Notes: generated from the sequence alone by a model not told the origin. DNA of 64,000 bases from Bordetella genomosp. 1 (GCF_002261335.1 NZ_NEVL01000003.1:744001-808000), one strand, 5' to 3'; positions 25,310 through 35,356 are shown, counted from the first letter of the stretch. Translations and numbers: made by a program.

Positions 25310-26470
25310 ATGGTTGATACCAATCCCGACATCCAGGCCATCCGCGAGGCCGTGCGCGACCTCTGCGGCCAGTTTTCCGCCGAATACTTCCGCAAGGTCG
25401 ACGAGGCGCGCGGCTATCCCGACGAATTCGTGCGCGCGCTGACCGAGGCCGGCTGGCTGGCAGCGCTGATCCCGCAGGAATACGGCGGCTCCGGCCTGGG
25501 CCTGACCGAGGCCTCGGTCATCATGGAAGAGATCAACCGGTCGGGCGGCAACTCGGGCGCCTGCCACGGCCAGATGTACAACATGGGCACGCTGCTGCGC
25601 CATGGCAGCGACGAACAGAAGCGCACCTACCTGCCGCGCATCGCCAGCGGCGAGCTGCGCCTGCAGTCGATGGGCGTGACCGAGCCCACCACCGGCACCG
25701 ACACCACCCGCATCAAGACCACGGCGGTGAAAAAGAGCGACCGCTATGTGATCAACGGCCAGAAGGTCTGGATCTCGCGCGTGCAGCATTCCGACCTGAT
25801 GATCCTGCTGGCCCGCACCACGCCGCTCGAGCAGGTCACGCGCAAGTCGGAAGGCATGTCGATCTTCCTGGTCGACCTGCACCAGGCGATCGGTCACGGC
25901 ATGGAGGTGCGGCCCATCCCCAACATGGTCAATCACGAGACCAACGAGCTGTTCTTCGACAATCTCGAGATCCCGGCCGAAAACCTCATCGGCGAGGAAG
26001 GCAAGGGCTTCAAGTACATCCTCGACGGCCTGAACGCCGAGCGCACGCTGATCGCCGCCGAGTGCATCGGCGACGGCCACTGGTTCATCGACAAGGTCAC
26101 CGCCTATGCCAAGGAGCGCGTGGTGTTCGGCCGCCCGATCGGCCAGAACCAGGGCGTGCAGTTCCCGATCGCGCGCGCCCACATCAACGTGGAGGCGGCC
26201 AGCCTGATGCGCTACGAGGCGTGCCGGCTGTTCGACGCGCACCAGCCCTGCGGCGCGCAGGCCAACATGGCCAAGCTGCTGGCCGCCGACGCCTCGTGGG
26301 AGGCGGCCAACGCCTGCCTGCAGTTCCACGGCGGCTTCGGCTTCGCCAACGAATACGACGTCGAGCGCAAGTTCCGCGAGACCCGCCTCTATCAGGTCGC
26401 GCCGATCTCGACCAACCTGATTCTTTCGTACGTGGCCGAGCACATGCTGGGCCTGCCCCGCTCCTTCTGA
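25310..26470 (+). CDS. Acyl-CoA dehydrogenase family protein
   Basis: A 386-residue FAD enzyme with the normal three-domain acyl-CoA dehydrogenase layout: helical N-terminal half (LIPQEYGGSGLG), beta domain (MGVTEPTTGTDT, INGQKVWISR) and C-terminal helical domain (QFHGGFGFANEYDVERKFR). The usual catalytic glutamate in the YEG motif near the C-terminus is replaced, reading YQVAPIS (Y361, Q362). E244 in LNAER aligns with the alternative base of isovaleryl- and long-chain enzymes. The ATG at 25310 is chosen because homology starts there. An MmgE/PrpD gene follows 14 bases later, suggesting breakdown of a branched or carboxylated acyl-CoA. Confidence 0.92.
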   Translation: MVDTNPDIQAIREAVRDLCGQFSAEYFRKVDEARGYPDEFVRALTEAGWLAALIPQEYGGSGLGLTEASVIMEEINRSGGNSGACHGQMYNMGTLLRHGSDEQKRTYLPRIASGELRLQSMGVTEPTTGTDTTRIKTTAVKKSDRYVINGQKVWISRVQHSDLMILLARTTPLEQVTRKSEGMSIFLVDLHQAIGHGMEVRPIPNMVNHETNELFFDNLEIPAENLIGEEGKGFKYILDGLNAERTLIAAECIGDGHWFIDKVTAYAKERVVFGRPIGQNQGVQFPIARAHINVEAASLMRYEACRLFDAHQPCGAQANMAKLLAADASWEAANACLQFHGGFGFANEYDVERKFRETRLYQVAPISTNLILSYVAEHMLGLPRSF

Positions 26471-26484
26471 TCCAAGGTACCGCC

Positions 26485-27867
26485 ATGTCCGCCCTGCCCG
26501 CCACCCTGCCCCACGGCCATCCGTCCGCCGCGCTGGCCGAGTTCGCCAGCACGCTGCGTTTCGAAGACATCCCGGCCGGCGTCGTGCGCCGCGCCGAAGA
26601 CCTGCTGCTCGACACGCTGGGCTCCATCCTGGCCGGCGCCGGCGCGCGCGCCGTGCAGACCATCGGGCGCTTCGCCGCCACCATGGGCCCGGCCAACGGC
26701 AGCGCCGAGGTCCTGATCGACCGGCGCGGCACCACGCCGCTGTTCGCCGCGATGGTGAACGCGGCTGCGGCCCACGTGGTGGAACAGGACGACGTGCACA
26801 ACGGCTCCGTGTTCCATCCCGCCGCCGTGGTGTTCCCGCCCGCGCTGGCGGTGGCGCAGACCATCGGCGCGAGCGGCCGCGAGCTGCTCACCGCCGCCGT
26901 GGCGGGCTACGAGGTCGGCATCCGCGCCGGTGAGTTCCTCGGCCGCTCGCACTACAAGATCTTCCACACCACGGGCACGGTCGGCACGCTGGCCGCCGCC
27001 GTCACCGTGGGGCGCCTGCTCAAGCTCGATCCGGCGCGCATGCTGCACGCGCTGGGCTCGGCCGGCACCCAGGCCGCCGGCCTGTGGGAATTCCTGCGCG
27101 ACGCCGCCGATTCCAAGCAGTTGCACACCGCCAAGGCGGCCGCCGACGGCCTGACCGCCGCCTATCTGGCGCAGGATGGCTTCACCGGCGCGCAACGCAT
27201 CCTCGAAGGCAAACAGGGCATGGCGGCCGGCATGTCGACCGACGCCGACCTCTCGCGCCTCACCGATGGCCTGGGCACGCGCTGGGCGCTGGCCGAGACC
27301 TCGTTCAAGTTCCATGCCTCGTGCCGGCACACCCATCCGGCCGCCGACGCGCTGCTGGCGCTGATGCGCGAGCACGGCCTGCGGGCCGACGACCTGGCCG
27401 AGGTCGAGGCACAGGTGCACCAGGGCGCGATCGACGTGCTCGGTCCGGTGGTCAATCCCACCACCGTGCATCAATCCAAGTTTTCGATGGGCACCGTCTT
27501 GGCCCTGATCGCGCGCGAAGGCCGCGCCGGCCTGGCCGAGTTCGACGCCGCACTGCACGACGCCGAGGTCGCGCGCCTGCGCGAGCGGGTGCGCATGACG
27601 CTCGACACCGAGGTCGACGGCGCCTATCCGCAGCGCTGGATCGGCAAGGTGGCGGTGCGCACCACCGACGGCCGCCAGCTGACGGCGCGGGTGGACGAGC
27701 CCAAGGGCGACCCGGGCAACACGCTGTCGCGCCCCGAGGTCGAAGACAAGGCGATCCGCCTGGGCACCTATGCCGGCGCCGCCACCGAGGCCGAGATGCG
27801 CCAGCTGATCGCCACGGTCTGGGGCCTGGCCGAACTGCCCAAGGTGGGCCGCCTGCTGCCCGCCTGA
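26485..27867 (+). CDS. MmgE/PrpD family protein
   Basis: A 460-residue protein of the 2-methylcitrate dehydratase/cis-aconitate decarboxylase family. Recognisable parts are LLLDTLGSILAGAGARAV, AAAHVVEQDDVHNGSVFHPAAVV, the helical YEVGIRAGEFLGRSHYKIFHTTGTVGTL core split by variable loops, and SFKFHASCRHTHPAADAL. The family includes dehydratases, decarboxylases and iminodisuccinate epimerase-type activities, so the exact reaction is open. It is co-transcribed with the acyl-CoA dehydrogenase under a divergent LysR and is followed by a strong terminator. Confidence 0.9.
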   Translation: MSALPATLPHGHPSAALAEFASTLRFEDIPAGVVRRAEDLLLDTLGSILAGAGARAVQTIGRFAATMGPANGSAEVLIDRRGTTPLFAAMVNAAAAHVVEQDDVHNGSVFHPAAVVFPPALAVAQTIGASGRELLTAAVAGYEVGIRAGEFLGRSHYKIFHTTGTVGTLAAAVTVGRLLKLDPARMLHALGSAGTQAAGLWEFLRDAADSKQLHTAKAAADGLTAAYLAQDGFTGAQRILEGKQGMAAGMSTDADLSRLTDGLGTRWALAETSFKFHASCRHTHPAADALLALMREHGLRADDLAEVEAQVHQGAIDVLGPVVNPTTVHQSKFSMGTVLALIAREGRAGLAEFDAALHDAEVARLRERVRMTLDTEVDGAYPQRWIGKVAVRTTDGRQLTARVDEPKGDPGNTLSRPEVEDKAIRLGTYAGAATEAEMRQLIATVWGLAELPKVGRLLPA

Positions 27868-27893
27868 GCCGCGAATCCGGCGCACCATGCAAT

Positions 27894-27923
27894 GGGGCGG
27901 CCTCGCGGCCGCCCCGTTTTTTT
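27894..27923 (+). terminator. Intrinsic terminator after MmgE/PrpD gene
   Basis: GGGGCGGCC and GGCCGCCCC form a 9-bp stem with a TCGC loop, followed by G and seven T residues. It lies 26 bases after the stop codon. Confidence 0.92.
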
Positions 27924-27932
27924 GCTGCGAGT

Positions 27933-27988
27933 GACGCGCGGTCAGCGACGCGCGGTCAGCGACGCGCGTTCAGCGACGCGCGTTCAGC
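27933..27988. repeat. 14-bp tandem repeat, four copies, entering the rph 3' end
   Basis: The unit GACGCGCG[G/T]TCAGC repeats four times without gaps (27933, 27947, 27961, 27975). The first two units carry G and the last two T at the variable position. The last unit contains the rph stop codon; each unit carries the same TCA triplet. Confidence 0.95.
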
Positions 27989-28721
27989 CTTGGAGCGCGG
28001 CGCGCTGCTCGGCCACCAGGCGCGCGATGCCGCCCTCGGCCAGGCCCAGCATGGCGTCGAGCTCGGCGCGCGTGAAGGTCGCGCCCTCGCCCGTGCCCTG
28101 CACTTCGACGAAGGCGCCCGCGCCCGTCATGATGACGTTCACGTCGGCGTCGCAGGCCGAGTCTTCCTGGTAGTCCAGGTCGAGCACCGGCCGACCGTCG
28201 ACCAGGCCCACCGACACGGCGGCGACCGCGTCGCGAATCGGATTGCGGGTGATGTCGCCACGTTCGAGCAGCAAGGCGATCGCGTCGCTCGCGGCCACCC
28301 AGGCGCCGGTGATGCTGGCGCAGCGCGTGCCGCCGTCGGCCTGGAGCACGTCGCAATCCAGGTGCAGCGTGCGCTCGCCCAGCGCGCTCAGGTCGAACAC
28401 GGCGCGCAGGCTGCGGCCGATCAGGCGCTGGATCTCCTGGGTGCGGCCGCTCTGCTTGCCGCGCGCCGCCTCGCGGTCGCCGCGCGTGTGGGTCGCGCGC
28501 GGCAGCATGCCGTACTCGGCCGTGACCCAGCCCTCGCCGCGGCCCTTCATGAAGGGCGGCACCTTGTCGAGCACGCTGGCCGTGCACAGCACGTGGGTAT
28601 CGCCGGCACGCACCAGCACCGAACCCTCCGCATAGCGGGTGAAGCCGCGCGTGAGCGAGAACGGCCGCAGTTCGTCGACGGCGCGGCCGCTGGGGCGGGA
28701 AGAGGCGGAAGTGGCGTTCAC
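27984..28721 (-). CDS. rph: Ribonuclease PH
   Basis: A 245-residue phosphorolytic 3'-5' exoribonuclease that trims tRNA 3' ends. Motifs include [18 protein letters not shown], the RNase PH signature [27 protein letters not shown] and [18 protein letters not shown]. Length is typical (about 238). The last codons fall inside a 14-bp tandem repeat, so the C-terminal sequence could vary between strains. It is divergent from yicC across 192 bases, a common betaproteobacterial arrangement; the usual neighbour rdgB is displaced 8 kb downstream. Confidence 0.96.
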   Translation of the reverse strand: MNATSASSRPSGRAVDELRPFSLTRGFTRYAEGSVLVRAGDTHVLCTASVLDKVPPFMKGRGEGWVTAEYGMLPRATHTRGDREAARGKQSGRTQEIQRLIGRSLRAVFDLSALGERTLHLDCDVLQADGGTRCASITGAWVAASDAIALLLERGDITRNPIRDAVAAVSVGLVDGRPVLDLDYQEDSACDADVNVIMTGAGAFVEVQGTGEGATFTRAELDAMLGLAEGGIARLVAEQRAALQG

Positions 28722-28913
28722 GGGAAGCTCCAGTGTGGGTCTGTAAAAGCCCCGGATTGTACGGGGTCGGCGGCGACGGGCGAGGCCGGCATCGGTTATC
28801 CTGCGTACCAGGCGCGGCGCCCCGCGGCGCGCCGGCCGGCCGCGGGGCCGGTCGAGCTCACTTTACGTCCGAGGCGCGCCGCCGCGCCCGGCCATTTCTC
28901 AGGATATCCCACC

Positions 28914-29849
28914 ATGATCCGCAGCATGACCGCGTTCGGCAATGCCCGCGTCGACCTCGAACAGGGTTCGCTCGCGCTCGAACTGCGCAGCGTCAACAGC
29001 CGCTTTCTCGACCTGTATTTCCGGCTGCCCGACGAGCTGCGCCACGCCGAAACCCCGCTGCGCGAGCTGCTGACCACGAATCTGGCGCGCGGCAAGGTCG
29101 AGGTGCGCGCGTCGTTCACCCGCGCCAGCACCAACGAAGTCACGCAGCTCGATCCCGAGTGGCTCAACCGCCTGGCCGAGCAGTTGCAGGCCGCGCGCCG
29201 CATCCTGCCCGAGACCAGCGCGCCGCGCCTGGTCGAGCTGTTCAACTGGCCCGGCCAGCGCAGCAACGACGCGCTCGACCCGCAGGTCTGGGGCGCCGCC
29301 TGTGTCCAGGCCGGCCAGCAGGCCCTGGCGCAACTGCAGGAAGGCCGCGTGCGCGAAGGCGAACGCCTGGCCGGCATGATGCGCGACTGCGCCGACGGCG
29401 TGGCCGCGATCGTCCAGCAGGTCGAAACCCACCTGCCCCAGCTGCTCGCCGACCATCGCGAGAAGCTCGCCACCAAGCTGCGCGAAACCGTCGAAAACGC
29501 CTTCCCGGGCGGCTTCGCCCACATCACCGGCCCCGAGCTGTCCGAGCGCCTCGCGCAGGAAGCCAACCTGTTCGCGCTGCGCATCGACGTCGCCGAAGAG
29601 CTCTCGCGCCTGCGCTCGCACCTCGAAGAGCTGCGCCACCTGCTCACCGAGGGCGGCGGCAAGGCCGGCAAAGGCGGCGGCAAGCAAGGCGGCAGCGCCG
29701 GCAAGCGCCTGGACTTCCTGTTCCAGGAAATGAACCGCGAGGCCAACACGCTGGGCTCCAAGGCCGGCAGCATGGAAGTCACCCGCGCCGCGATGGACCT
29801 GAAGCTGCTGATCGAACAGATGCGCGAACAGGCGCAGAACCTCGAATAA
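28914..29849 (+). CDS. yicC: YicC family endoribonuclease-type protein
   Basis: A 311-residue YicC/YloC protein. Members start MIRSMTAFG as here, continue ELRSVNSRFLDLYFRLP, and end with the DUF1732 domain containing KRLDFLFQEMNREANTLGSKA and a final coiled helix. Recent work on YicC assigns endoribonuclease activity, including decay of the small RNA RyhB. This copy has a glycine/lysine-rich insert (GGGKAGKGGGKQGGSAGKR, about 245-263) just before the C-terminal motif. The start is the ATG at 28914. Confidence 0.94.
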   Translation: MIRSMTAFGNARVDLEQGSLALELRSVNSRFLDLYFRLPDELRHAETPLRELLTTNLARGKVEVRASFTRASTNEVTQLDPEWLNRLAEQLQAARRILPETSAPRLVELFNWPGQRSNDALDPQVWGAACVQAGQQALAQLQEGRVREGERLAGMMRDCADGVAAIVQQVETHLPQLLADHREKLATKLRETVENAFPGGFAHITGPELSERLAQEANLFALRIDVAEELSRLRSHLEELRHLLTEGGGKAGKGGGKQGGSAGKRLDFLFQEMNREANTLGSKAGSMEVTRAAMDLKLLIEQMREQAQNLE

Positions 29850-29878
29850 GTCGGTTCGCACGAAAGCACGAAGGCAAG

Positions 29879-29902
29879 AAAGCCAGGGCATGCCCTGGCT
29901 TT
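29879..29902. terminator. Bidirectional terminator between yicC and the MFS gene
   Basis: Perfect 10-bp stem AAAGCCAGGG / CCCTGGCTTT with a CATG loop, lying between two convergent genes. Short A/T runs flank both sides. Confidence 0.75.
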
Positions 29903-29925
29903 CTGCCTTTCGGGCGGCCGCGCCC

Positions 29926-31266
29926 TCAGTCGCGCGCTTCGATCAGCTTGTTGATGCGCAGCGCCAGCAAGGTGCAGACCACGCCCGACAGCAGATACAG
30001 GCTCACCGCGATCAGGCCGAAGCGGGCCGAGAGGCCGAGGGCCACCACCGGGGCGAAGGCGGCGCCGATCAGCCAGGCCATGTCGGTGGTCAGCGCGGCG
30101 CCGGTATAGCGGTAGCGGCGCGTGAAGTTGGACGTCACCGTGCCGGCCGCCTGGCCGTACGACACGCCCAGCAGCGCGAAGCCGATCAGGATGAAGGCGT
30201 CCTGCGCGAGCGGCCCGCCGCCGAGCAGCCACGGCGCGAACAGCGCGAAGATGCCGATCAGCACGGCCAGCGCGCCGAGGGTGTTGCGCCGCCCGATGCG
30301 GTCGGCGATCAGGCCGGACGCGATGGTGCCCAGGATGCCGACGACGGCGCCGAGGATCTGCACGACCAGCACCGTGCCGAGCGGCTGCGTCTGGCTCACC
30401 GCGATCCACGACAGCGGGAACACGGTCACGAGATGGAACAGCGCGTAGCTGGCCAGCGCCGCGAAGGCGCCGATGAACATGTTGTAGCCCTGCTCGCGCA
30501 CGATCTCGCCGGTCGCGATCGGCTCGAGCTCGCCCTCTTCGAGCAGCGCCGTGTATTCCTCGGTGACCACCAGCCGCAGCCGCGCGAACAGCGCCACCAC
30601 GTTGATGGCGAAGGCCACGAAGAAGGGATAGCGCCAGCCCCAGTCGATGAAGTCGGCATCGGTGAGCGTGAGGTGCAGGAACAGGAACAGCGCGCTGGCG
30701 ATCATGAAGCCGATGGGCGCGCCGAGCTGCCCGATCATGGCGTACCAGCCGCGCCGCGACGACGGCGCGTTCAGCGCGAGCAGCGACGGCAGGCCGTCCC
30801 AGGAGCCGCCGAGCGCCATGCCCTGCAGCCCGCGGAACACGGCGAGCAGGATGATGGCGTAGGCCCCGATGGACTCGTAGCGCGGCAGGAACGCGATGCC
30901 GCAGGTGGCCGTACCGAGCAGGAACAGCGCCACGGTGAGCTTGATGCCGCGCCCCCAGCGCCGCTGGATCGCCATCGATATCGCGGTGCCCAGCGGGCGC
31001 ACCACGAAGGCCAGCGCGAACACCGCGAACGACCACAGCGTGCCTTCGAGGGGCGCCTCGAACGGGAAGAACACGCGCGGAAACACCATCACGCATGCGA
31101 TGCCGAAGACGAAGAAGTCGAAGTATTCGGAGGTGCGCCCGATGACCACGCCGACGGCGATCTCGCTGGGCGCCACCTTGGCATGACTCGCGCCCAGGCT
31201 GGGCTTGGCGCCAGGATGGCCGGGATGGGGTTGCGCCGGGCCGGGATACTGCGTGGTGGTCGACAT
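29926..31266 (-). CDS. MFS transporter, metabolite:H+ symporter (MHS)-like
   Basis: A 446-residue inner-membrane carrier with about 12 hydrophobic spans. The loop between TM2 and TM3 (VVRPLGTAISM) and EYFDFFVFGIACVMVFPRVFFP in TM1 are typical of the MHS branch (shikimate, citrate, betaine carriers). The 30-residue N-terminal tail is proline/glycine-rich. It is divergent from cyoA across 305 bases and stands alone. The substrate, probably an organic acid, cannot be told from sequence. Confidence 0.88.
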   Translation of the reverse strand: MSTTTQYPGPAQPHPGHPGAKPSLGASHAKVAPSEIAVGVVIGRTSEYFDFFVFGIACVMVFPRVFFPFEAPLEGTLWSFAVFALAFVVRPLGTAISMAIQRRWGRGIKLTVALFLLGTATCGIAFLPRYESIGAYAIILLAVFRGLQGMALGGSWDGLPSLLALNAPSSRRGWYAMIGQLGAPIGFMIASALFLFLHLTLTDADFIDWGWRYPFFVAFAINVVALFARLRLVVTEEYTALLEEGELEPIATGEIVREQGYNMFIGAFAALASYALFHLVTVFPLSWIAVSQTQPLGTVLVVQILGAVVGILGTIASGLIADRIGRRNTLGALAVLIGIFALFAPWLLGGGPLAQDAFILIGFALLGVSYGQAAGTVTSNFTRRYRYTGAALTTDMAWLIGAAFAPVVALGLSARFGLIAVSLYLLSGVVCTLLALRINKLIEARD

Positions 31267-31571
31267 ATGCGTGCTCGCTGAAATCGGACCGGCTTTGCGC
31301 GTGGGCGCGGCGCCGATCCAGGTCTACGATCCCTGCATCACACCTGCACGATGCCATGGCACGGGACTGCCGTCCATGGCTTTTGCGACAGCGGCGAGCA
31401 CGGCGCTCGCGCCGCAGCCGGGGCTGCGAATGCGCCTGCGCGAGACGTTGCGCGCGCAACACATGCACCGGCTCTGTCACCGCATATTTTTACTCTTTTT
31501 ACCCTGGATTTTTGCTACCTTCCAGCGTAGGGTTGAGATTATTTCCCACGGTTACGTTTCGGGGTAGGGCA
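31267..31571. promoter_or_regulatory. Divergent control region between MFS gene and cyo operon
   Basis: This 305-base gap holds no gene. A perfect 14-bp palindrome GTTGCGCGCGCAAC lies at 31447-31460. The last 110 bases are AT-rich with T-tracts (31488-31515), the likely cyo promoter zone, but no convincing -35/-10 pair could be chosen. Confidence 0.45.
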
Positions 31572-32624
31572 ATGCCGTTATTCCAAAGACTCCGCGGAGT
31601 TCTCCTGCTGGCCTGCGTCTTTTTGCTGGCGGGGTGCAATACCGTCCTGATGGCGCCATCAGGAGACGTTGCGTGGCAACAGCGCAATCTCATCCTCATA
31701 TCGACCGGCCTGATGTTGCTCATCATCGTGCCGGTCATCATCCTCACGCTGGTCTTCGCCTGGCGCTACCGCGAAACCAACACCAAGGCGCACTACGATC
31801 CCGACTGGAACCACTCCACCATGCTGGAGCTCCTGATCTGGGCCGCGCCGCTGCTCATCATCATCGCGCTGGGCGCGCTCACCTGGGTCAGCACCCACCA
31901 GCTCGACCCCTACCGCCCGCTCGCCCGCATCGCCGAAGGCCGCGAGGTGCCGGCCAATACCAAGCCGCTCGTGATCGAGGTGGTGGCGCTCGACTGGAAA
32001 TGGCTGTTTCTCTATCCCGAGCAAGGCGTGGCGACGGTCAACGAGCTGGCCGCGCCGGTCGACCAGCCGATCCAGTTCCGCATCACCTCCTCCACCGTGA
32101 TGAACTCCTTCTTCGTGCCGGCGCTGGCGGGCCAGATCTACGCCATGCCGGGCATGCAGACCACGCTGCACGCGGTGATCAACCATCCCGGCGACTACGA
32201 GGGCCTGTCCGCCAACTTCAGCGGCGCGGGCTTCTCCGGCATGCGCTTCCGCTTCCACGGCGTCGACCGCGCCGGCTTCGACGAGTGGATCGAGCGCGCC
32301 CGCAAAGACGGCCAGACGCTCTCGCGCGAGGCCTATCTCAAGCTCGAGCAGCCCAGCGAACGCAACCCGGTGGCGCGCTACGCCAGCGTGGCGCCCGGGC
32401 TGTTCGACGCGATCGTGAATCGCTGCGTCGAGCCCAACCGCATGTGCATGAAGGATGCGATGGCGATCGACGCGCGCGGCGGCGCGGGCCTGCCCGGCAT
32501 GCTGAACTTGACTTCCATGGACCCCGCCCTGCGCGAGCGCCTCGGCCTGGCCGACGGGCCGCTGCGGCAGTACGTGGGCGCCATGTGCACGGCAGCCACC
32601 GAGTCGGCGCGCATGGCGCTTTGA
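31572..32624 (+). CDS. cyoA: Cytochrome bo3 ubiquinol oxidase subunit II
   Basis: A 350-residue lipoprotein subunit of the terminal quinol oxidase. The signal peptide ends in LLAGC (lipid-modified C22), followed by two transmembrane helices (about 38-60 and 80-100) and a cupredoxin domain (IEVVALDWKWLFLYPEQGVATVNE). The cysteine and histidine CuA ligands of cytochrome c oxidases are absent, as expected for a quinol oxidase. ATG 31572 gives the lipoprotein signal. The C-terminal tail of about 60 residues is longer than in Escherichia coli CyoA. Confidence 0.95.
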   Translation: MPLFQRLRGVLLLACVFLLAGCNTVLMAPSGDVAWQQRNLILISTGLMLLIIVPVIILTLVFAWRYRETNTKAHYDPDWNHSTMLELLIWAAPLLIIIALGALTWVSTHQLDPYRPLARIAEGREVPANTKPLVIEVVALDWKWLFLYPEQGVATVNELAAPVDQPIQFRITSSTVMNSFFVPALAGQIYAMPGMQTTLHAVINHPGDYEGLSANFSGAGFSGMRFRFHGVDRAGFDEWIERARKDGQTLSREAYLKLEQPSERNPVARYASVAPGLFDAIVNRCVEPNRMCMKDAMAIDARGGAGLPGMLNLTSMDPALRERLGLADGPLRQYVGAMCTAATESARMAL

Positions 32625-32721
32625 TCGACGCGCCGCGCCATGGGCACGGCCGTTGCGTAGGCAGGGCAGCATTGCCTGGGCGGCACGCCAGCCGCCCCGG
32701 ACACATTAGCCGGGAATCGAG

Positions 32722-34725
32722 ATGCCAGAATCATCAGACCTCACCACGCTGATCTTCGGACGGCTCACCTGGGAAGCGATTCCCTATCACGAGCCGATTC
32801 TCATCGCCACGTTCGCCGCCGTCATCCTGGGTGGCATCGCCGTGGTCGGGGCCATCACCTACTTCGGCAAGTGGGGCTACCTGTGGCGCGAGTGGTTCAC
32901 CAGCATCGACCACAAGAAGATCGGGATCATGTACGTGATCCTCGGCCTCATCATGCTGCTGCGCGGCTTCGCCGATGCCATCATGATGCGGGCCCAGCAG
33001 GCCGTCGCCTTCGGCGACCAGCTCGGCTACCTGCCGCCCCACCACTACGACCAGATCTTCACCGCGCACGGCGTGATCATGATCTTCTTCGTGGCCATGC
33101 CGCTGGTCACGGGCCTGATGAACTACATCGTGCCGCTGCAGATCGGCGCGCGCGACGTGGCGTTTCCGTTCCTCAACAACTTCAGCTTTTGGATGACGGT
33201 GGGCGGCGCGGTGCTGGTCATGACCTCGCTGTTCGTGGGCGAGTTCGCGCGCACGGGCTGGCTCGCATATCCGCCGCTATCGGGCATCCTGCACAGTCCG
33301 GACGTCGGGGTCGACTACTACATCTGGGCCTTGCAGGTGGCCGGGGTCGGCACCCTGCTGTCCGGCGTGAACCTGCTCGTGACCATCGTGAAGATGCGCG
33401 CGCCGGGCATGTCGCTCATGCGCATGCCGGTGTTCACCTGGACCGCGCTGTGCACCAACGTGCTGATCGTGGCGGCGTTCCCGGTGCTGACCGCCGTGCT
33501 GGCCCTGCTCTCGATGGACCGCTACGTCGGCACCAACTTCTTCACCGCGGACTTCGGCGGCAACGCCATGATGTACGTGAACCTGATCTGGATCTGGGGC
33601 CACCCGGAGGTCTACATCCTGATCCTGCCGGCCTTCGGCATCTTCTCCGAGGTCGTGGCCACCTTCTGCCGCAAGCGCCTGTTCGGCTACGCGTCGATGG
33701 TGTACGCCACCGTCGTGATCACCGTGCTCTCCTATCTGGTGTGGCTGCACCACTTCTTCACCATGGGGTCCGGGGCGAGCGTGAACTCGTTCTTCGGCAT
33801 CACCACGATGATCATCTCGATCCCGACCGGGGCCAAGATCTTCAACTGGCTGTTCACCATGTATCGCGGCCGCATCCGCTTCGAGGTGCCGATGCTCTGG
33901 ACCCTCGGCTTCATGGTGACCTTCGTGATCGGCGGCATGACCGGCGTGCTGCTGGCGGTGCCGCCGGCCGACTTCGCGCTGCACAACAGCCTGTTCCTGA
34001 TCGCCCACTTCCACAACGTCATCATCGGCGGGGTGCTGTTCGGCCTGATGGCCGGCATCACCTACTGGTTTCCCAAGGCCTTCGGCTACCGGCTCGATCC
34101 GTTCTGGGGCAAGTGCTCGTTCTGGTTCTGGCTGGTGGGCTTCTACGTGGCCTTCATGCCGCTCTACGTGCTGGGCCTGATGGGCGTGACGCGGCGCGTG
34201 AGCCACTTCGAGGACACCTCGCTGCAGATCTGGTTCCAGATCGCGGCGTTCGGCGCCGTGCTGATCGCCTTCGGCATCGCCAGCTTCCTGATCCAGCTGG
34301 TGGTGAGCTTCCGCCGGCGCGAGCAGCTGCGCGACGACACCGGCGACCCCTGGGACGGCCGCACGCTGGAATGGTCGACCTCGTCGCCGCCGCCGCAATA
34401 CAACTTCGCCTTCACGCCGCTGGTGCATGACCTCGACGCCTGGGCGCAGATGAAGCAATACGGCTACCAGCGCCCGCAGGCCGGCTTCATCCCGATCCAC
34501 ATGCCCAAGAACACCTGGGCCGGCATCGTGATCGCCGGGCTCTCGACGCTGCTGGGCTTCACGCTGATCTGGCACATGTGGCTGCCGGCGGTGCTGTCGT
34601 TCGGGGCGCTGATCGTGGTGACGATCGTCCACACCTTCAACTACAAACGCGATTACTACGTGCCCGCCGAGCAAGTGGCGCGCACCGAAGCCGATCGCAC
34701 TCTGCTGATGGCCAAACATGTCTGA
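32722..34725 (+). CDS. cyoB: Cytochrome bo3 ubiquinol oxidase subunit I
   Basis: The 667-residue catalytic subunit. Low-spin heme ligands are H116 and H431; the high-spin heme ligand is H429; CuB ligands are H294, H343 and H344, with E296 and Y298 of HPEVY for proton transfer and the His-Tyr link. Quinol-site residues R81, D85, H108 and Q111 are all present. Numbering is shifted by ten from Escherichia coli CyoB. It pumps protons while reducing oxygen to water. It overlaps cyoC by eight bases. Confidence 0.98.
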   Translation: MPESSDLTTLIFGRLTWEAIPYHEPILIATFAAVILGGIAVVGAITYFGKWGYLWREWFTSIDHKKIGIMYVILGLIMLLRGFADAIMMRAQQAVAFGDQLGYLPPHHYDQIFTAHGVIMIFFVAMPLVTGLMNYIVPLQIGARDVAFPFLNNFSFWMTVGGAVLVMTSLFVGEFARTGWLAYPPLSGILHSPDVGVDYYIWALQVAGVGTLLSGVNLLVTIVKMRAPGMSLMRMPVFTWTALCTNVLIVAAFPVLTAVLALLSMDRYVGTNFFTADFGGNAMMYVNLIWIWGHPEVYILILPAFGIFSEVVATFCRKRLFGYASMVYATVVITVLSYLVWLHHFFTMGSGASVNSFFGITTMIISIPTGAKIFNWLFTMYRGRIRFEVPMLWTLGFMVTFVIGGMTGVLLAVPPADFALHNSLFLIAHFHNVIIGGVLFGLMAGITYWFPKAFGYRLDPFWGKCSFWFWLVGFYVAFMPLYVLGLMGVTRRVSHFEDTSLQIWFQIAAFGAVLIAFGIASFLIQLVVSFRRREQLRDDTGDPWDGRTLEWSTSSPPPQYNFAFTPLVHDLDAWAQMKQYGYQRPQAGFIPIHMPKNTWAGIVIAGLSTLLGFTLIWHMWLPAVLSFGALIVVTIVHTFNYKRDYYVPAEQVARTEADRTLLMAKHV

Positions 34726-35356
34726 TACCGCGGCTCACCTCCCCCCTTCCGGCGCGCCGGCGGACCGGCCGCTGTTCTATCTCCCGGAAGAGCACCACCC
34801 GAAGAACGGCACGATGCTGGGCTTCTGGGTGTACCTGATGAGCGACTGCCTCATCTTCGCCTGCCTGTTCGCCACCTACGGCGTGCTGGGCCGCAGCTAC
34901 GCGGCCGGTCCCTCGGGCGCCGACCTGTTCGAGCTGGAGCTGGTCGCGCTCAACACGGCGCTGCTGCTGCTCTCGTCCATCACCTATGGCTTCGCCATGC
35001 TGGAGATGCGGCGCAAGCGGCTCGGCGCCACCCAGGGCTGGCTGGCGGTCACCGGGCTGTTCGGCCTGGCCTTCCTGTGCGTGGAGATCTACGAGTTCGC
35101 CCACCTGATCCACATCGGCGCGGGCCCGCAGCGCAGCGCCTTCCTGTCGTCGTTCTTCGCGCTGGTGGGCACCCACGGACTGCACGTGACCTTCGGCATC
35201 ATCTGGCTGGTCACGCTGATGGTGCAGCTCAAGATGCACGGCCTGATCCCCGAGAACCGCCGCCGCATGATGTGCCTGTCGATGTTCTGGCACTTCCTCG
35301 ACCTGATCTGGGTCGGCGTGTTCACCTTCGTCTACCTGATGGGAGTCCTGCCATGA
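34718..35356 (+). CDS. cyoC: Cytochrome bo3 ubiquinol oxidase subunit III
   Basis: A 212-residue five-helix membrane subunit. It begins with a proline-rich leader, then [24 protein letters not shown], and has the subunit III core [20 protein letters not shown] and [13 protein letters not shown]. It stabilises subunit I. It overlaps cyoB by eight bases and cyoD by four (ATGA), so the three are translationally coupled. Confidence 0.96.
   Translation: MSDTAAHLPPSGAPADRPLFYLPEEHHPKNGTMLGFWVYLMSDCLIFACLFATYGVLGRSYAAGPSGADLFELELVALNTALLLLSSITYGFAMLEMRRKRLGATQGWLAVTGLFGLAFLCVEIYEFAHLIHIGAGPQRSAFLSSFFALVGTHGLHVTFGIIWLVTLMVQLKMHGLIPENRRRMMCLSMFWHFLDLIWVGVFTFVYLMGVLP

Noticed and set aside
27933-27988. 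CRISPR array
   Set aside because: The four 14-bp units are contiguous with no spacers and far shorter than CRISPR repeats.
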